From: Symploca sp. SIO2C1
GTDB lineage: Bacteria > Cyanobacteriota > Cyanobacteriia > Cyanobacteriales > Coleofasciculaceae
NCBI GenBank assembly: GCA_010692635.1
Contig: JAAHGL010000043.1
Span: 1 to 44,705, forward strand
Direction: 5' to 3'
Length of the DNA: 44,705 nt
Shown here: positions 5,817-13,781 of the stretch, piece by piece
How the letters are laid out: the number at the start of each line of letters is the position of its first letter
How positions within the stretch are numbered: position 1 is the stretch's first letter
Notes under the pieces: model-generated
Databases searched by the model: none
Told to the model about the DNA's origin: nothing
Seen by the model: the letters and a program-made list of their open reading frames with translations, nothing else
Position numbers and translations under genes: made by a program

Positions 5817-6518
5817 ATGACCCCACAATCAGGATTTGTCCATATTATTGAATCACCATCGGCTCATGATCTCCTTGATGGGCGTACAGAGGGACGTGTC
5901 CTTTGTGAGATTCTCAATCTTGCTAAAATACCTTATTTTTACAGTTTGGCTACAACTTTGGAGACATTTAATACTGCGCTAGACACGCGCCTAATAGAAG
6001 CATTCGAGCATTTTCAACAACCTCCAATACTTCACCTCAGTATGCATGGTAATCAAGAGGGCGTTGAACTAACTAACAATACCTTAATTTCTTGGGCTGA
6101 TTTGCAGGCATTGCTTGCACCCTTAACAAACGCTATGCAAGGTGAACTTTTAATCTGTATGTCATCTTGCTTTGGTGGTTCTGGCTGTAGAATGGCAATG
6201 CATGAGGGTAAAGATCAGCCTTTTCTGGCTTTAGTCGGTAACAACCGCTCAGTCTCTTGGGAGGATGCAGCAGTTGCCTATGTAACTTTTTATCACTTGT
6301 TGTTTAAAGGTATTCCAGTTGAGACATGTGTCGAGCGAATGAAATCGGCTTCTAATGATCATAATTTTGTGGTGTGGTTGGGACATCAAGTAAAGGCAGT
6401 CTGGACAGAACATATGAGAAATTTACGCAGAGAACAATTATCACAACGTCTCCGAACGGCTGGACAACAAGTTCGTCAAAGAACTGCTTCCAGAGTTGGA
6501 TTATTTGGCAGGTCATAG
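5817..6518 (+). CDS. Small caspase/CHAT-like putative cysteine protease
   Basis: 233 residues. ILHLSMHGNQEG places a His (H77) at the end of a hydrophobic strand, and LLICMSSCFGGSG places a Cys (C118) after the next core strand. This His-Gly/Ser-Cys arrangement is the catalytic dyad layout of clan CD peptidases (caspase-like, CHAT). The C-terminal 40 residues are basic (RNLRREQLSQRLRTAGQQVR). There is no TPR, WD40 or sensor domain fused, unlike most cyanobacterial metacaspases. It lies alone between the TA island and ccsA. Substrate unknown; activity is inferred. Confidence 0.55.
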   Translation: MTPQSGFVHIIESPSAHDLLDGRTEGRVLCEILNLAKIPYFYSLATTLETFNTALDTRLIEAFEHFQQPPILHLSMHGNQEGVELTNNTLISWADLQALLAPLTNAMQGELLICMSSCFGGSGCRMAMHEGKDQPFLALVGNNRSVSWEDAAVAYVTFYHLLFKGIPVETCVERMKSASNDHNFVVWLGHQVKAVWTEHMRNLRREQLSQRLRTAGQQVRQRTASRVGLFGRS

Positions 6519-6576
6519 CCCTCTGATGACTCCTTGCTGTCGAAAATTACGAAAATACTGATTGTGCCAGATTAAG

Positions 6577-6642
6577 GCAGGGCAGGTTTTGCAGGAATGA
6601 TACCGTTACATAGCAAGAATCCTAGCTAAACCTGCCCCTACA
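6577..6642. repeat. Imperfect inverted repeat, GTAGGGGCAGG type
   Basis: GGGCAGGTTTTGCAGGAAT (left) pairs with AATCCTAGCTAAACCTGCCC (right), ending in CTAC. It could form a hairpin after the protease gene and act as a terminator or be a dispersed repeat. A related half (GAGCAGGGCGGGTTTT) is seen at 25141. Confidence 0.5.
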
Positions 6643-6650
6643 GATTGGCT

Positions 6651-6682
6651 ATTCCCAATTCCCAACTCCCAATTCCCAATCC
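6651..6682. repeat. STRR array, ATTCCCA heptamer
   Basis: Four to five copies of ATTCCCA with one variant (ACTCCCA) end 4 nt before the ccsA start codon. Read in frame they would add an IPNSQLPIPN-type leader that is clearly not protein-like. Confidence 0.85.
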
Positions 6683-6686
6683 AACT

Positions 6687-8366
6687 ATGAAACCACTCAA
6701 ATTTCTCATTGGACTTTGCCTCGGAATTCTCATCCTGGCGATTCCCTTCACTCAATTTCAACCATCTCCAGTGGAATCCTTACAAACCCTAGCAGTACAA
6801 CTGGATGGACGCAAAAAACCTTTAGATACGGTAGCCAGAGAAACTGTAGCCCAAATTCACGGTCGTCTGAACTACCAAACTAATGATGGGAAAAAGCTAG
6901 ACTACTTGTCAACCTACGTTTCTCTTTGGTTTAATAACCGGGACTGGAACGAAGAACCCTTTATCCTGTTCAGTTACCGTCCCCTGAAAGAAGGAATTGG
7001 TTTAGAAAGCGATCGCAAATATTTTACCTTTGCTGAACTGATAACTTCAGATTTAGGTTCAGTTGTCCTCAGTGCCAAAGAGAAACAAGCTAATGAGCTG
7101 GATTTGAGTCGGGATGAGCGGGAAGCCTTAACAATGGAAGCACGTTTGGCGCGAATGCTCGATACAGTAGGACAAAATAGTCTACCTCTAGTTCCCCACC
7201 CCAACGAGCTAAAAGGTACTTGGGTGAGTATCCCTCAAGCTGAGCAATACTACGAACCGGAAGTAGAGCAAACCCTCTTGAGTGACTACAAAACCCTAAA
7301 ACAACAATTCGATAACGCCTCTACTTTAGGAGAAGTAGGTCAACAGCTACAAACCGAATTACGCCAGCTCAGTCCTCAAATTTATCCCAGTTTCCAGACT
7401 CTGCAACGGGAAGTGCGCTTCTACAAATTACATCCTTTTGGTAAAGCTTGGATCTTATATGCGATCGCTTTTTGTATAATGCTCATTGTCCTCCTCTTTC
7501 CCAGTTTTGACTTCTACTGGGGAGCAATCGGTATCTTTAGCAGCGGTTTACTAATCCAGGGATACGGCTTTTTTGAGAGGATGCAAATTGCTGGACGCCC
7601 CCCAGTAACTAATATGTATGAATCAGTAATCTGGGTCGGTTTTGGTGTTGCCGCGATCGCGCTACTATTTGAAGGTATTTACCGTGCCAAATATTACCTC
7701 CTTGCTGCTGCACCTTTATCCGTAACTTGTCTACTTCTAGCAGATAGTCTCCCCGCAGTTCTCGATCCTAGTATTAAACCCCTCGTACCCGTGTTGCGAG
7801 ATAATTTCTGGTTAAGTGTCCATGTTCCTACTATTACCCTGAGTTACGCCAGTTTTGCCCTAGCTATGGGTTTGGGACATATTATCTTAAGTCACTATTT
7901 ATTTACCCCCCAGGCAAAAGAACGGATTCGTAGTTTAGCCAAGTGGAATTATGGCATTTTACAAGTAGGCGTTTTATTACTGAGTGCCGGAGTTATTTTA
8001 GGAGGAATTTGGGCGCACTTCTCCTGGGGACGCTTTTGGGGTTGGGATCCGAAAGAAACCTGGGCATTAATTGCCCTCATGTGCTATGTTATTCCCCTCC
8101 ACGGTCGTTTAGTTGGTTGGCTAGGAGATTTTGGTTTAGCTGTTACCAGTGTTGTTAGTTTTAATGCGGTGTTAATGGCTTGGTATGGGGTGAATTTTGT
8201 GTTAGGGACGGGACTCCACAGTTACGGTTTTAGTACAGGAGGTTCTGAGCTGATTGTGGGTAGTCTTGTTGCTTTAGATCTAATCTTTGTGGTGGTGAGT
8301 GCTATTCGTTACCGAGGTTGGGTGAAACAAGTTGAGGAAACCCCGCTGCAATCATTGGGAGGATAA
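6687..8366 (+). CDS. ccsA: Cytochrome c biogenesis protein, CcsA/ResC family, long form
   Basis: 559 residues from ATG 6687; the upstream in-frame part is STRR. One N-terminal membrane segment (LKFLIGLCLGILILAI) is followed by a ~230-residue extracytoplasmic domain, then about eight membrane segments. The haem-binding WWD motif is clear at about residues 440-455 (WAHFSWGRFWGWDPKETW), with conserved His residues in external loops (LSVHVPT, LHSYG). CcsA handles haem and joins it to apocytochrome c in System II, in the thylakoid or plasma membrane. It is longer than the usual ~330-residue cyanobacterial CcsA because of the N-terminal domain, recalling fused CcsBA-type proteins. Confidence 0.82.
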   Translation: MKPLKFLIGLCLGILILAIPFTQFQPSPVESLQTLAVQLDGRKKPLDTVARETVAQIHGRLNYQTNDGKKLDYLSTYVSLWFNNRDWNEEPFILFSYRPLKEGIGLESDRKYFTFAELITSDLGSVVLSAKEKQANELDLSRDEREALTMEARLARMLDTVGQNSLPLVPHPNELKGTWVSIPQAEQYYEPEVEQTLLSDYKTLKQQFDNASTLGEVGQQLQTELRQLSPQIYPSFQTLQREVRFYKLHPFGKAWILYAIAFCIMLIVLLFPSFDFYWGAIGIFSSGLLIQGYGFFERMQIAGRPPVTNMYESVIWVGFGVAAIALLFEGIYRAKYYLLAAAPLSVTCLLLADSLPAVLDPSIKPLVPVLRDNFWLSVHVPTITLSYASFALAMGLGHIILSHYLFTPQAKERIRSLAKWNYGILQVGVLLLSAGVILGGIWAHFSWGRFWGWDPKETWALIALMCYVIPLHGRLVGWLGDFGLAVTSVVSFNAVLMAWYGVNFVLGTGLHSYGFSTGGSELIVGSLVALDLIFVVVSAIRYRGWVKQVEETPLQSLGG

Positions 8367-8375
8367 TAGAGAAGT

Positions 8376-8444
8376 GAACCACAAAGGCACAAAGGACACG
8401 AAGGACATCAATTAATCTTTGTGCTCTTTGTGTCTTTGTGGTTC
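8376..8444. repeat. Long hairpin repeat after ccsA
   Basis: GAACCACAAAGGCACAAAGG at the left pairs with CTTTGTGTCTTTGTGGTTC at the right, around a short loop containing ATTAATC. The stem exceeds 20 bp and is followed by a T-rich run (TAATTTTTATTAATTTTTG), so it may end ccsA transcription. Its internal CACAAAG repeats suggest a dispersed palindromic element. Confidence 0.7.
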
Positions 8445-8576
8445 TAATTTTTATTAATTTTTGTAACAATCAGCTTACTGTGCATAAAATCCCTACTTTA
8501 TTCCAGAGAGATATTTAGAGGTGAGCAATGAACCCAAAAATTACTTGAGGTTCAAGGTGTATAAACCCCAACCATC

Positions 8577-9215
8577 ATGCATGAAGTAGACGCACACTTA
8601 AAACAGCTAGCTGTAGAAGCACAGCACCACCCTCCAAAAAGCCTTAAGCGGCAACGGGCTTTAGCGAGGTTAGTGAGTGCCATTCAAAAATCGGGTCAAC
8701 TTTGTGTTCCCTATCAAGGTCAATTCAAAGGCTTTCACGCAGATATTTATGATGAAGCCAAGCAAAGGCTATTCTGCCATATTTGCGAAAAAATTGATAC
8801 TTATGACCCCAGCAGAGAAGTGCTGCAATGGGCAAATTTTCTTCTAAGGAGGCGATTTTTTATTGAGGCAAGTCGCGATATCATGCCCACAGTTCCTCGA
8901 TGTGTCAAACACAAAGCAATTAAAAGGTTGACAATAGATGACTTGGAGAGAAACAATCCAACCGAAGTGACTCCTTCCCTTTCTCAACAAGTTATTCAAT
9001 GTATAGAAGCAGATACTGAGGGAATTTTTAAGGGGACGTATACCTCTAAGAATCCTGCCGCTAACTTCCAATTTTTAGCCCTCAAAATCCTATCGGGATA
9101 CTCTTGGAAAGAAATTTCCGCCGAGTTAGACATCAAAATACCAACCCTAAGCAGTTTTTACCAGCGTTGTTTAACTAAGTTTGCCTCTAAGTTGAAGGAA
9201 TACTTGTCTGAATGA
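8577..9215 (+). CDS. Sigma-70-like (ECF-type) transcription factor
   Basis: 212 residues. An N-terminal region with IYDEAKQRLFCHICEKIDTYDP and a tryptophan helix (VLQWANFLLRRRFF) looks like a sigma region 2. The C-terminal FLALKILSGYSWKEISAELDIKIPTL has the form of a region-4 helix-turn-helix. The match to classical sigma motifs is weak, as is usual for the cyanobacterial sigma-like proteins encoded before DUF1822 and CHAT genes. The DUF1822 gene starts 25 nt downstream, indicating one operon. It may control expression of this locus (inference). Confidence 0.65.
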   Translation: MHEVDAHLKQLAVEAQHHPPKSLKRQRALARLVSAIQKSGQLCVPYQGQFKGFHADIYDEAKQRLFCHICEKIDTYDPSREVLQWANFLLRRRFFIEASRDIMPTVPRCVKHKAIKRLTIDDLERNNPTEVTPSLSQQVIQCIEADTEGIFKGTYTSKNPAANFQFLALKILSGYSWKEISAELDIKIPTLSSFYQRCLTKFASKLKEYLSE

Positions 9216-9240
9216 TTAAACCTCATTGAGAGACTGAAAA

Positions 9241-10209
9241 ATGACAAACATTACCACCAAAGACTGCTTAGCTTTCAGCGTGCCTCTAACCATAGAAGCA
9301 CATTACAGAGCACAACGGTTTCATTCCCAGCAATCTAACTTAGAACAAGCTAAACAAATTTATCTCAATACTTTAGCGGTATATGCGGTAAATTTTTACT
9401 TAAGATGTTTGGGAATTGAGACTGATTTGGAAGCCAGTGACAGCTGGAATCCCATAATGCAGATTCTAGCAAATACAGCAGATTTAGTGATCAAAGACAT
9501 CGGTAAGTTAGAATGCCGTTCCGTATTACCTGGAGAAGAGATTTGCCGGTTACCACCAGAAGTTTGTTCTAACCGCATTGGCTATGTAGCAGTTGAGCTT
9601 AACCAACAATTAACAGAAGCTACACTGCTGGGCTTTATACCTACTGTAACTGCTGAAGTAATCTCAATCAGTAAATTGCGATCGCTAGAAGAGATGCTAG
9701 AAAAGCTCAATCCCCAAGAGCTGCTACCACTGAGTCAGTGGTTACAAAATGCCTTTGGTTCAGGTTGGGAAGCCATTGAAACATTGTTATCTCTGTCTCA
9801 AGAAGAGCTAGCTTTTGATTTTAGAAGTGGTAGTCAAGCTCTTCACTTTATAAATCGCACTCCCACTACTACTAATTTATCACAAAATTCCGCAATTGTG
9901 GGAGTTAAAAGAGGGAAGCTACTGCATTTAGAAAAGTCTGGAGAACAGGTAGCTCTCTTGGTAGGATTAGTGCCACAAGCAGCAACTACAATGGATATTT
10001 CTGTGGAAGTTTATCCTACTGGAGGTCAAACTTATTTACCACGAGAGCTCCAATTGATGCTGCTAGATCAAGAGGGAGAAGCTGTGATGCAAGCTCAAGC
10101 TAGAAGCACTAAGAGTATTCAATTGGAGTTTAGTGGTGAGGTAGGAGAACATTTTAGCGTTAAAGTAGCCTTGGGTGATGTTAGCATTACTGAGCCATTT
10201 ATAATTTGA
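9241..10209 (+). CDS. DUF1822 family protein
   Basis: 322 residues. The N-terminal half is helical (HYRAQRFHSQQSNLEQAKQI, LNTLAVYAVNFYLRCLGIET). The C-terminal half is predicted beta-rich (VALLVGLVPQAAT, SVEVYPTGGQTYLP, LQLMLLDQEGE). This arrangement, and the position between a sigma-like gene and a CHAT-CHASE2 gene, is the well-known setting of DUF1822 in cyanobacteria. No catalytic motif is visible and the biochemical role is unknown. It is soluble, with no signal peptide or membrane segment. Confidence 0.8.
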   Translation: MTNITTKDCLAFSVPLTIEAHYRAQRFHSQQSNLEQAKQIYLNTLAVYAVNFYLRCLGIETDLEASDSWNPIMQILANTADLVIKDIGKLECRSVLPGEEICRLPPEVCSNRIGYVAVELNQQLTEATLLGFIPTVTAEVISISKLRSLEEMLEKLNPQELLPLSQWLQNAFGSGWEAIETLLSLSQEELAFDFRSGSQALHFINRTPTTTNLSQNSAIVGVKRGKLLHLEKSGEQVALLVGLVPQAATTMDISVEVYPTGGQTYLPRELQLMLLDQEGEAVMQAQARSTKSIQLEFSGEVGEHFSVKVALGDVSITEPFII

Positions 10210-10247
10210 AAATGGTTGTTTTTTGTTTGGTAATTTGCAACTAGGGA

Positions 10248-12539
10248 ATGGGAAAATTAGTCATTCTGAAGCTGGATGGTGATTTTTTGCAGCGAGGGTT
10301 CTGGGTAAGTGTGGAGATTGGCTCTGAGGGAAAACTCCCAGAAGTGGAAATGACTGGCTATTTACCCCCTGCTCCTGAATTAGCTGCTCACTTACAACAT
10401 CATTGGCATGACACCTATCGCAGTTTAGGAGCGCCTTACCGACTGGAACCAAGAAAAATTACTATTGTTGGTTCGATTAATGAATGTAAAGAATCAGCGA
10501 GGGAGTTAGAAGAGCTTTTCAGAACATGGCTTGATTCTCAATACTTTCGTCCCCTTTACCAGCGCTTACTAGCAAAACTAAACCGAGATGAAAAGATTCG
10601 GGTGCTGATTCGCACTAAAGACCAAAAGCTACAAAAATTACCCTGGCATCTTTGGGAGTTGTTTGAGCTTTATCCCCAAGCAGAATTTGCTCTGAGTAGT
10701 ACCAGATTTATCTGTCAATCACCAACTAAAGTAAATGCTAAAACAAAAGTCAGAATACTAGCTATTCTTGGTCATAGCCAAGGAATTAATATTGCTCAAG
10801 ATAGACAGTTATTAGAAAAATTGCCCCATGCAGAGATCGTCTTTTTAGTAGAACCGCAACAGCACCAAATTAATGACCAGTTGTGGGAACAATCCTGGGA
10901 TATTATCTTTTTTGCTGGACATAGTGAGACGGAGGGCGAAAAAGGTCGCATTTATCTCAATCAAACCGATAGTTTAACTCTAGATGAGCTGGCATTTGCT
11001 TTCAAGAAAGCGGTTCAGAAGGGTTTACAGCTAGCAATTTTTAACTCTTGTGATGGTTTAGGATTAGCAAAACAACTGGGTGATTTACAGATTCCCCAAA
11101 TGATTGTCATGCGGGAGTTGATACCAGACAAAATAGCTCATGAATTTCTCAAGTATTTTCTCACTGCTTTTGCTAGTGGGAAATCTTGCTATCTAGCGGC
11201 GCGAGAAGCTAGAGAGCGTTTGCAGGGATGGGAGCATAAGTTCCCCTGTGCTAGTTGGTTACCAGTGATTTATCAGAATCTAGCACAAGAGCCTTTGAAG
11301 TGGCCAGAAGAGCTATTACCCTGGTGGAAAAGGTTACAGACAATAAAGTTAAAAAAATTACTGCTGACCAGTATAGCTGTTACTAGCTTAGTAATAGGAG
11401 CGCGATCGCTTGGCTTCTTGCAGTTAGCTGAACTGAAAACATTTGATCAGTTAATGCAATTGCGGCCTGAAGAAGGAGTTGATGATCGCTTGTTGCTAGT
11501 GGGAGTAACTCAAAAGGATATTAAAAACTTGAGGCATGAATACCCATTACAGGATAAAACCCTGCTGCAACTATTGCAAAAACTCGACCAGCATCAGCCG
11601 CGAGCTATTGGCTTGGACATCTATCGAGATCATCCAGAAGGGAAGGGTCATGAAGATTTAGTTAACTACCTCAAGGAAAATGACCATGTAGTTCCCGTAT
11701 GTGTCTATCCTTTTGATGAACATAATGACGGCATTGCACCTCCTCCAGGACTCCCAGCTCAACAACCGGGCTTTGCTGAGGTTTTAATTGATCCAGATGG
11801 TACTACCCGTCGTCATCTCTTGGCAATGGAAGCACCAGCTGCATCTGACTGTAAGACCAACTACTCCTTGAGCTTGCAGCTAGCACGCCATTATCTACAA
11901 GCAGAAAATATCTCACTCGAATGTATTTCAGAAAGTTACTGGCAATTTGGCTCAGTTCCCTTGAAACAATTGCCAGCTCACAGATGGTATTACCACCGAC
12001 AACTGAGAATTCCTGGCTTGCAAATTATGCTGAACTATCGCTCCAACAAATATCCCCAACAAGTTGCTGAACAAGTGACCCTGAATGATATTTTTACTGA
12101 TCGGGTCAAAGCTGATTTTATCAAAGATAAAATTATCCTCATTGGTATGACTGACCCAACGATAAAAGACGATTTTACCACCCCTTACAACCAAGAAATA
12201 CGCGGCTTGCAACTTCATGCTCAAATGGTGAGTCAGCTACTTAGTGCAGTTGAAGATCAGCGTCCCCTGTTGTGGTTTTTGCCATTTTGGAGTGATATTC
12301 TCTGGCTTTGGTTTTTTTCTCTAGTCGGAGGTATAATTAGTTACCGTTTCCAGTCACCTTTCCCCTTGGGACTAGCTGCTGGAGTCAGCATCATTAGTAA
12401 TGGTGGATTTTGTTGGATTTGTTTGTTAACAACTGGTTGCTTATTACCCTTAGTACCTTCAATTGTGACCTTAGTAACCACTGGAGGTATCCTTGCAGTT
12501 TGCAAGAGCACAAACCACTACTTAGGGTTTGCTGAATAA
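10248..12539 (+). CDS. CHAT-domain protease fused to CHASE2 sensor, membrane protein
   Basis: 763 residues. An N-terminal ~160-residue region leads into a CHAT domain (about 165-345) with the catalytic His in IIFFAGHSE (H225) and Cys in LAIFNSCDG (C268). A membrane segment at about 368-388 precedes a CHASE2 extracytoplasmic sensor domain (about 390-670, with LRPEEGVDDRLLLVGV, AIGLDIYRD, DPDGTTRRHLL and ILIGMTDPTIKDDFTTPY). Three membrane helices end the protein. Probable role: sensing an external cue and controlling an internal CHAT protease. The last residues LGFAE and the stop are encoded by the end of a MITE-like element, so the native C-terminus may be lost. Confidence 0.85.
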   Translation: MGKLVILKLDGDFLQRGFWVSVEIGSEGKLPEVEMTGYLPPAPELAAHLQHHWHDTYRSLGAPYRLEPRKITIVGSINECKESARELEELFRTWLDSQYFRPLYQRLLAKLNRDEKIRVLIRTKDQKLQKLPWHLWELFELYPQAEFALSSTRFICQSPTKVNAKTKVRILAILGHSQGINIAQDRQLLEKLPHAEIVFLVEPQQHQINDQLWEQSWDIIFFAGHSETEGEKGRIYLNQTDSLTLDELAFAFKKAVQKGLQLAIFNSCDGLGLAKQLGDLQIPQMIVMRELIPDKIAHEFLKYFLTAFASGKSCYLAAREARERLQGWEHKFPCASWLPVIYQNLAQEPLKWPEELLPWWKRLQTIKLKKLLLTSIAVTSLVIGARSLGFLQLAELKTFDQLMQLRPEEGVDDRLLLVGVTQKDIKNLRHEYPLQDKTLLQLLQKLDQHQPRAIGLDIYRDHPEGKGHEDLVNYLKENDHVVPVCVYPFDEHNDGIAPPPGLPAQQPGFAEVLIDPDGTTRRHLLAMEAPAASDCKTNYSLSLQLARHYLQAENISLECISESYWQFGSVPLKQLPAHRWYYHRQLRIPGLQIMLNYRSNKYPQQVAEQVTLNDIFTDRVKADFIKDKIILIGMTDPTIKDDFTTPYNQEIRGLQLHAQMVSQLLSAVEDQRPLLWFLPFWSDILWLWFFSLVGGIISYRFQSPFPLGLAAGVSIISNGGFCWICLLTTGCLLPLVPSIVTLVTTGGILAVCKSTNHYLGFAE

Positions 12540-12742
12540 ATGTGGAAGCTATGCCAAACATCGATTTCAAGCATTTTTGTACTAAATAAGTGCAAGGAAA
12601 TTGTATCGATGGGCTCAAGAAACCTTGCACTTTCATGGGAAATCCCTGGGTAACCTTGGGGAATACAAGTGCTCAAAACGAGGATAAATGCTTAATTCCT
12701 TCTTACTTTTTACTTGTTACTTGTTACTTATTCAGCAAACCA
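12522..12742. mobile_element. MITE-like element with TTATTCAGCAAACC ends
   Basis: The left end TTAGGGTTTGCTGAATAA (12522-12539) and right end TTATTCAGCAAACC (12728-12741) are inverted repeats sharing GGTTTGCTGAATAA. The flanks CACTACTTA and CACCACTTA look alike, so a target duplication is possible. The ~220-bp interior has no transposase. The left end overlaps the stop of the CHAT-CHASE2 gene. A related end is at 5503, and a similar GGCTTGCTGAATAA on the minus strand ends the gene at 25236. Confidence 0.72.
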
Positions 12743-13198
12743 CCACTTAGGGGTAAGCTGTTATACATTTAAATATTGAGTTAGTACTGACACAGGGACT
12801 CATGCAAATCGGGACACGGAGATTAGGACAACCGAATTTAAATGGGTTTTAGCTTATTCAATTTCTTGTTTCACTGATTTGAGTTTTTCCTGATACTGTA
12901 TTGAATTTAAGAAAACTTTATTAAGTAATTTCACAGATTAACCTGATACTATATTTAAGTGCGGAAAACTACATTAAGTAATTTCACAGATTAAATAGGC
13001 TTAACTTCGTATAACACAATTAGCTGTGAGGCAGATCAATCAGTTTGGTAAGGCAACTCACACCATTTACTCAAAATATAAGAGTAGATTAAACATCCGT
13101 TGTGATCTGATTAAGCAATGTATTGATTAGGTAAAGCTAATAAACATATTGCTGTCAAAATTAACGACGATAACAGACAACTATTTGAAATAGTAAAA
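12743..13198. other. Gene-free AT-rich interval
   Basis: No convincing ORF is seen on either strand. The main structure is a pair of 53-bp direct repeats at 12889-12994 (separate entry). The rest is AT-rich and could hold the promoter of the gene at 13199. Confidence 0.5.
12889..12994. repeat. Two 53-bp imperfect direct repeats
   Basis: Unit 1 (12889-12941) and unit 2 (12942-12994) both start CCTGATACT and end TTAAGTAATTTCACAGATTA, with a variable middle. They are directly adjacent and lie about 200 bp upstream of the gene at 13199. They could be a regulatory repeat or a decayed element. Confidence 0.7.
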
Positions 13199-13531
13199 AT
13201 GGGTCAAATACAAATGGACCAGTCAATACAAGCAAACAAAGAAAAAGTTTTTGCCCTATTATTAATGCGTTTTAATATTCAGCCTTCCAAAGCAAATGTA
13301 TTAGCAGAAAAATGGTTAAATCAGCATCCGGAAGAAACTTGGGAGAGTTTAAAAATTTTGTTAAAGAATGAGCAAGTAACTGTCTCAAGAGGATTACTTA
13401 AAGAGCTGCCTCAGTCGAGCACTCCAAAGAGTCCTACAATTAAATATCGAGACACTTCACGCAAAAATTCACACCAATTAAAGTCCACCCCATCGGTGAA
13501 TAAGAACCGATATCGAGGTGTAGAGTATTAA
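13199..13531 (+). CDS. Hypothetical protein with C-terminal YRG motif (DUF4278-like)
   Basis: 110 residues. The N-terminal 60 residues are helical (NKEKVFALLLMRFNI, KANVLAEKWLNQHPEETWESL), then a Ser/Lys-rich linker, then the terminal NRYRGVEY. The YRGxxY ending resembles the short motif of cyanobacterial DUF4278 proteins. ATG 13199 and ATG 13214 are both possible starts. Function unknown; the gene stands alone. Confidence 0.5.
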   Translation: MGQIQMDQSIQANKEKVFALLLMRFNIQPSKANVLAEKWLNQHPEETWESLKILLKNEQVTVSRGLLKELPQSSTPKSPTIKYRDTSRKNSHQLKSTPSVNKNRYRGVEY

Positions 13532-13666
13532 CTCGACACACCCTGGAGGTAGAATGAATGAAGAATTAAGAATGAGCGTCTGAGGAGCGCTTTGCGCCCC
13601 CAATTGAATGGGAGAAAAAAGTCTCTTACCTATTGCCTGACTGGGAGACTCGGTGTTTATTCAGAT

Positions 13667-13713
13667 ATTAGCCATTAGCCATTAGCCATTAGCTATTAGC
13701 CATTAGCCATTAG
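13667..13713. repeat. STRR array, ATTAGCC heptamer
   Basis: Six to seven copies of ATTAGCC, one with an ATTAGCT variant, lie between two hypothetical genes. Other repeat pieces follow (AATTCTA at 13740-13758; TTCTTCATTCTTCATTC at 13757-13774). Confidence 0.85.
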
Positions 13714-13781
13714 CTTTGAGCATGTTTCTCAAGAGTAAGTAATTCTAAATTCTAAATTCTTCATTCTTCATTCAAATATGG

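Noticed and set aside
6645-6686. N-terminal extension of the ccsA frame
   Set aside because: It is encoded by ATTCCCA repeats; ATG 6687 directly after the array is followed by a normal membrane anchor.
12590-12772. Short ORF in the MITE-like element
   Set aside because: It spans the inverted-repeat end, has low-complexity composition and no protein family; the element looks non-autonomous.
13667-13713. CRISPR-like array
   Set aside because: The units are contiguous 7-mers without spacers; this is an STRR. The same holds for 18777, 36430, 42181 and 44578.
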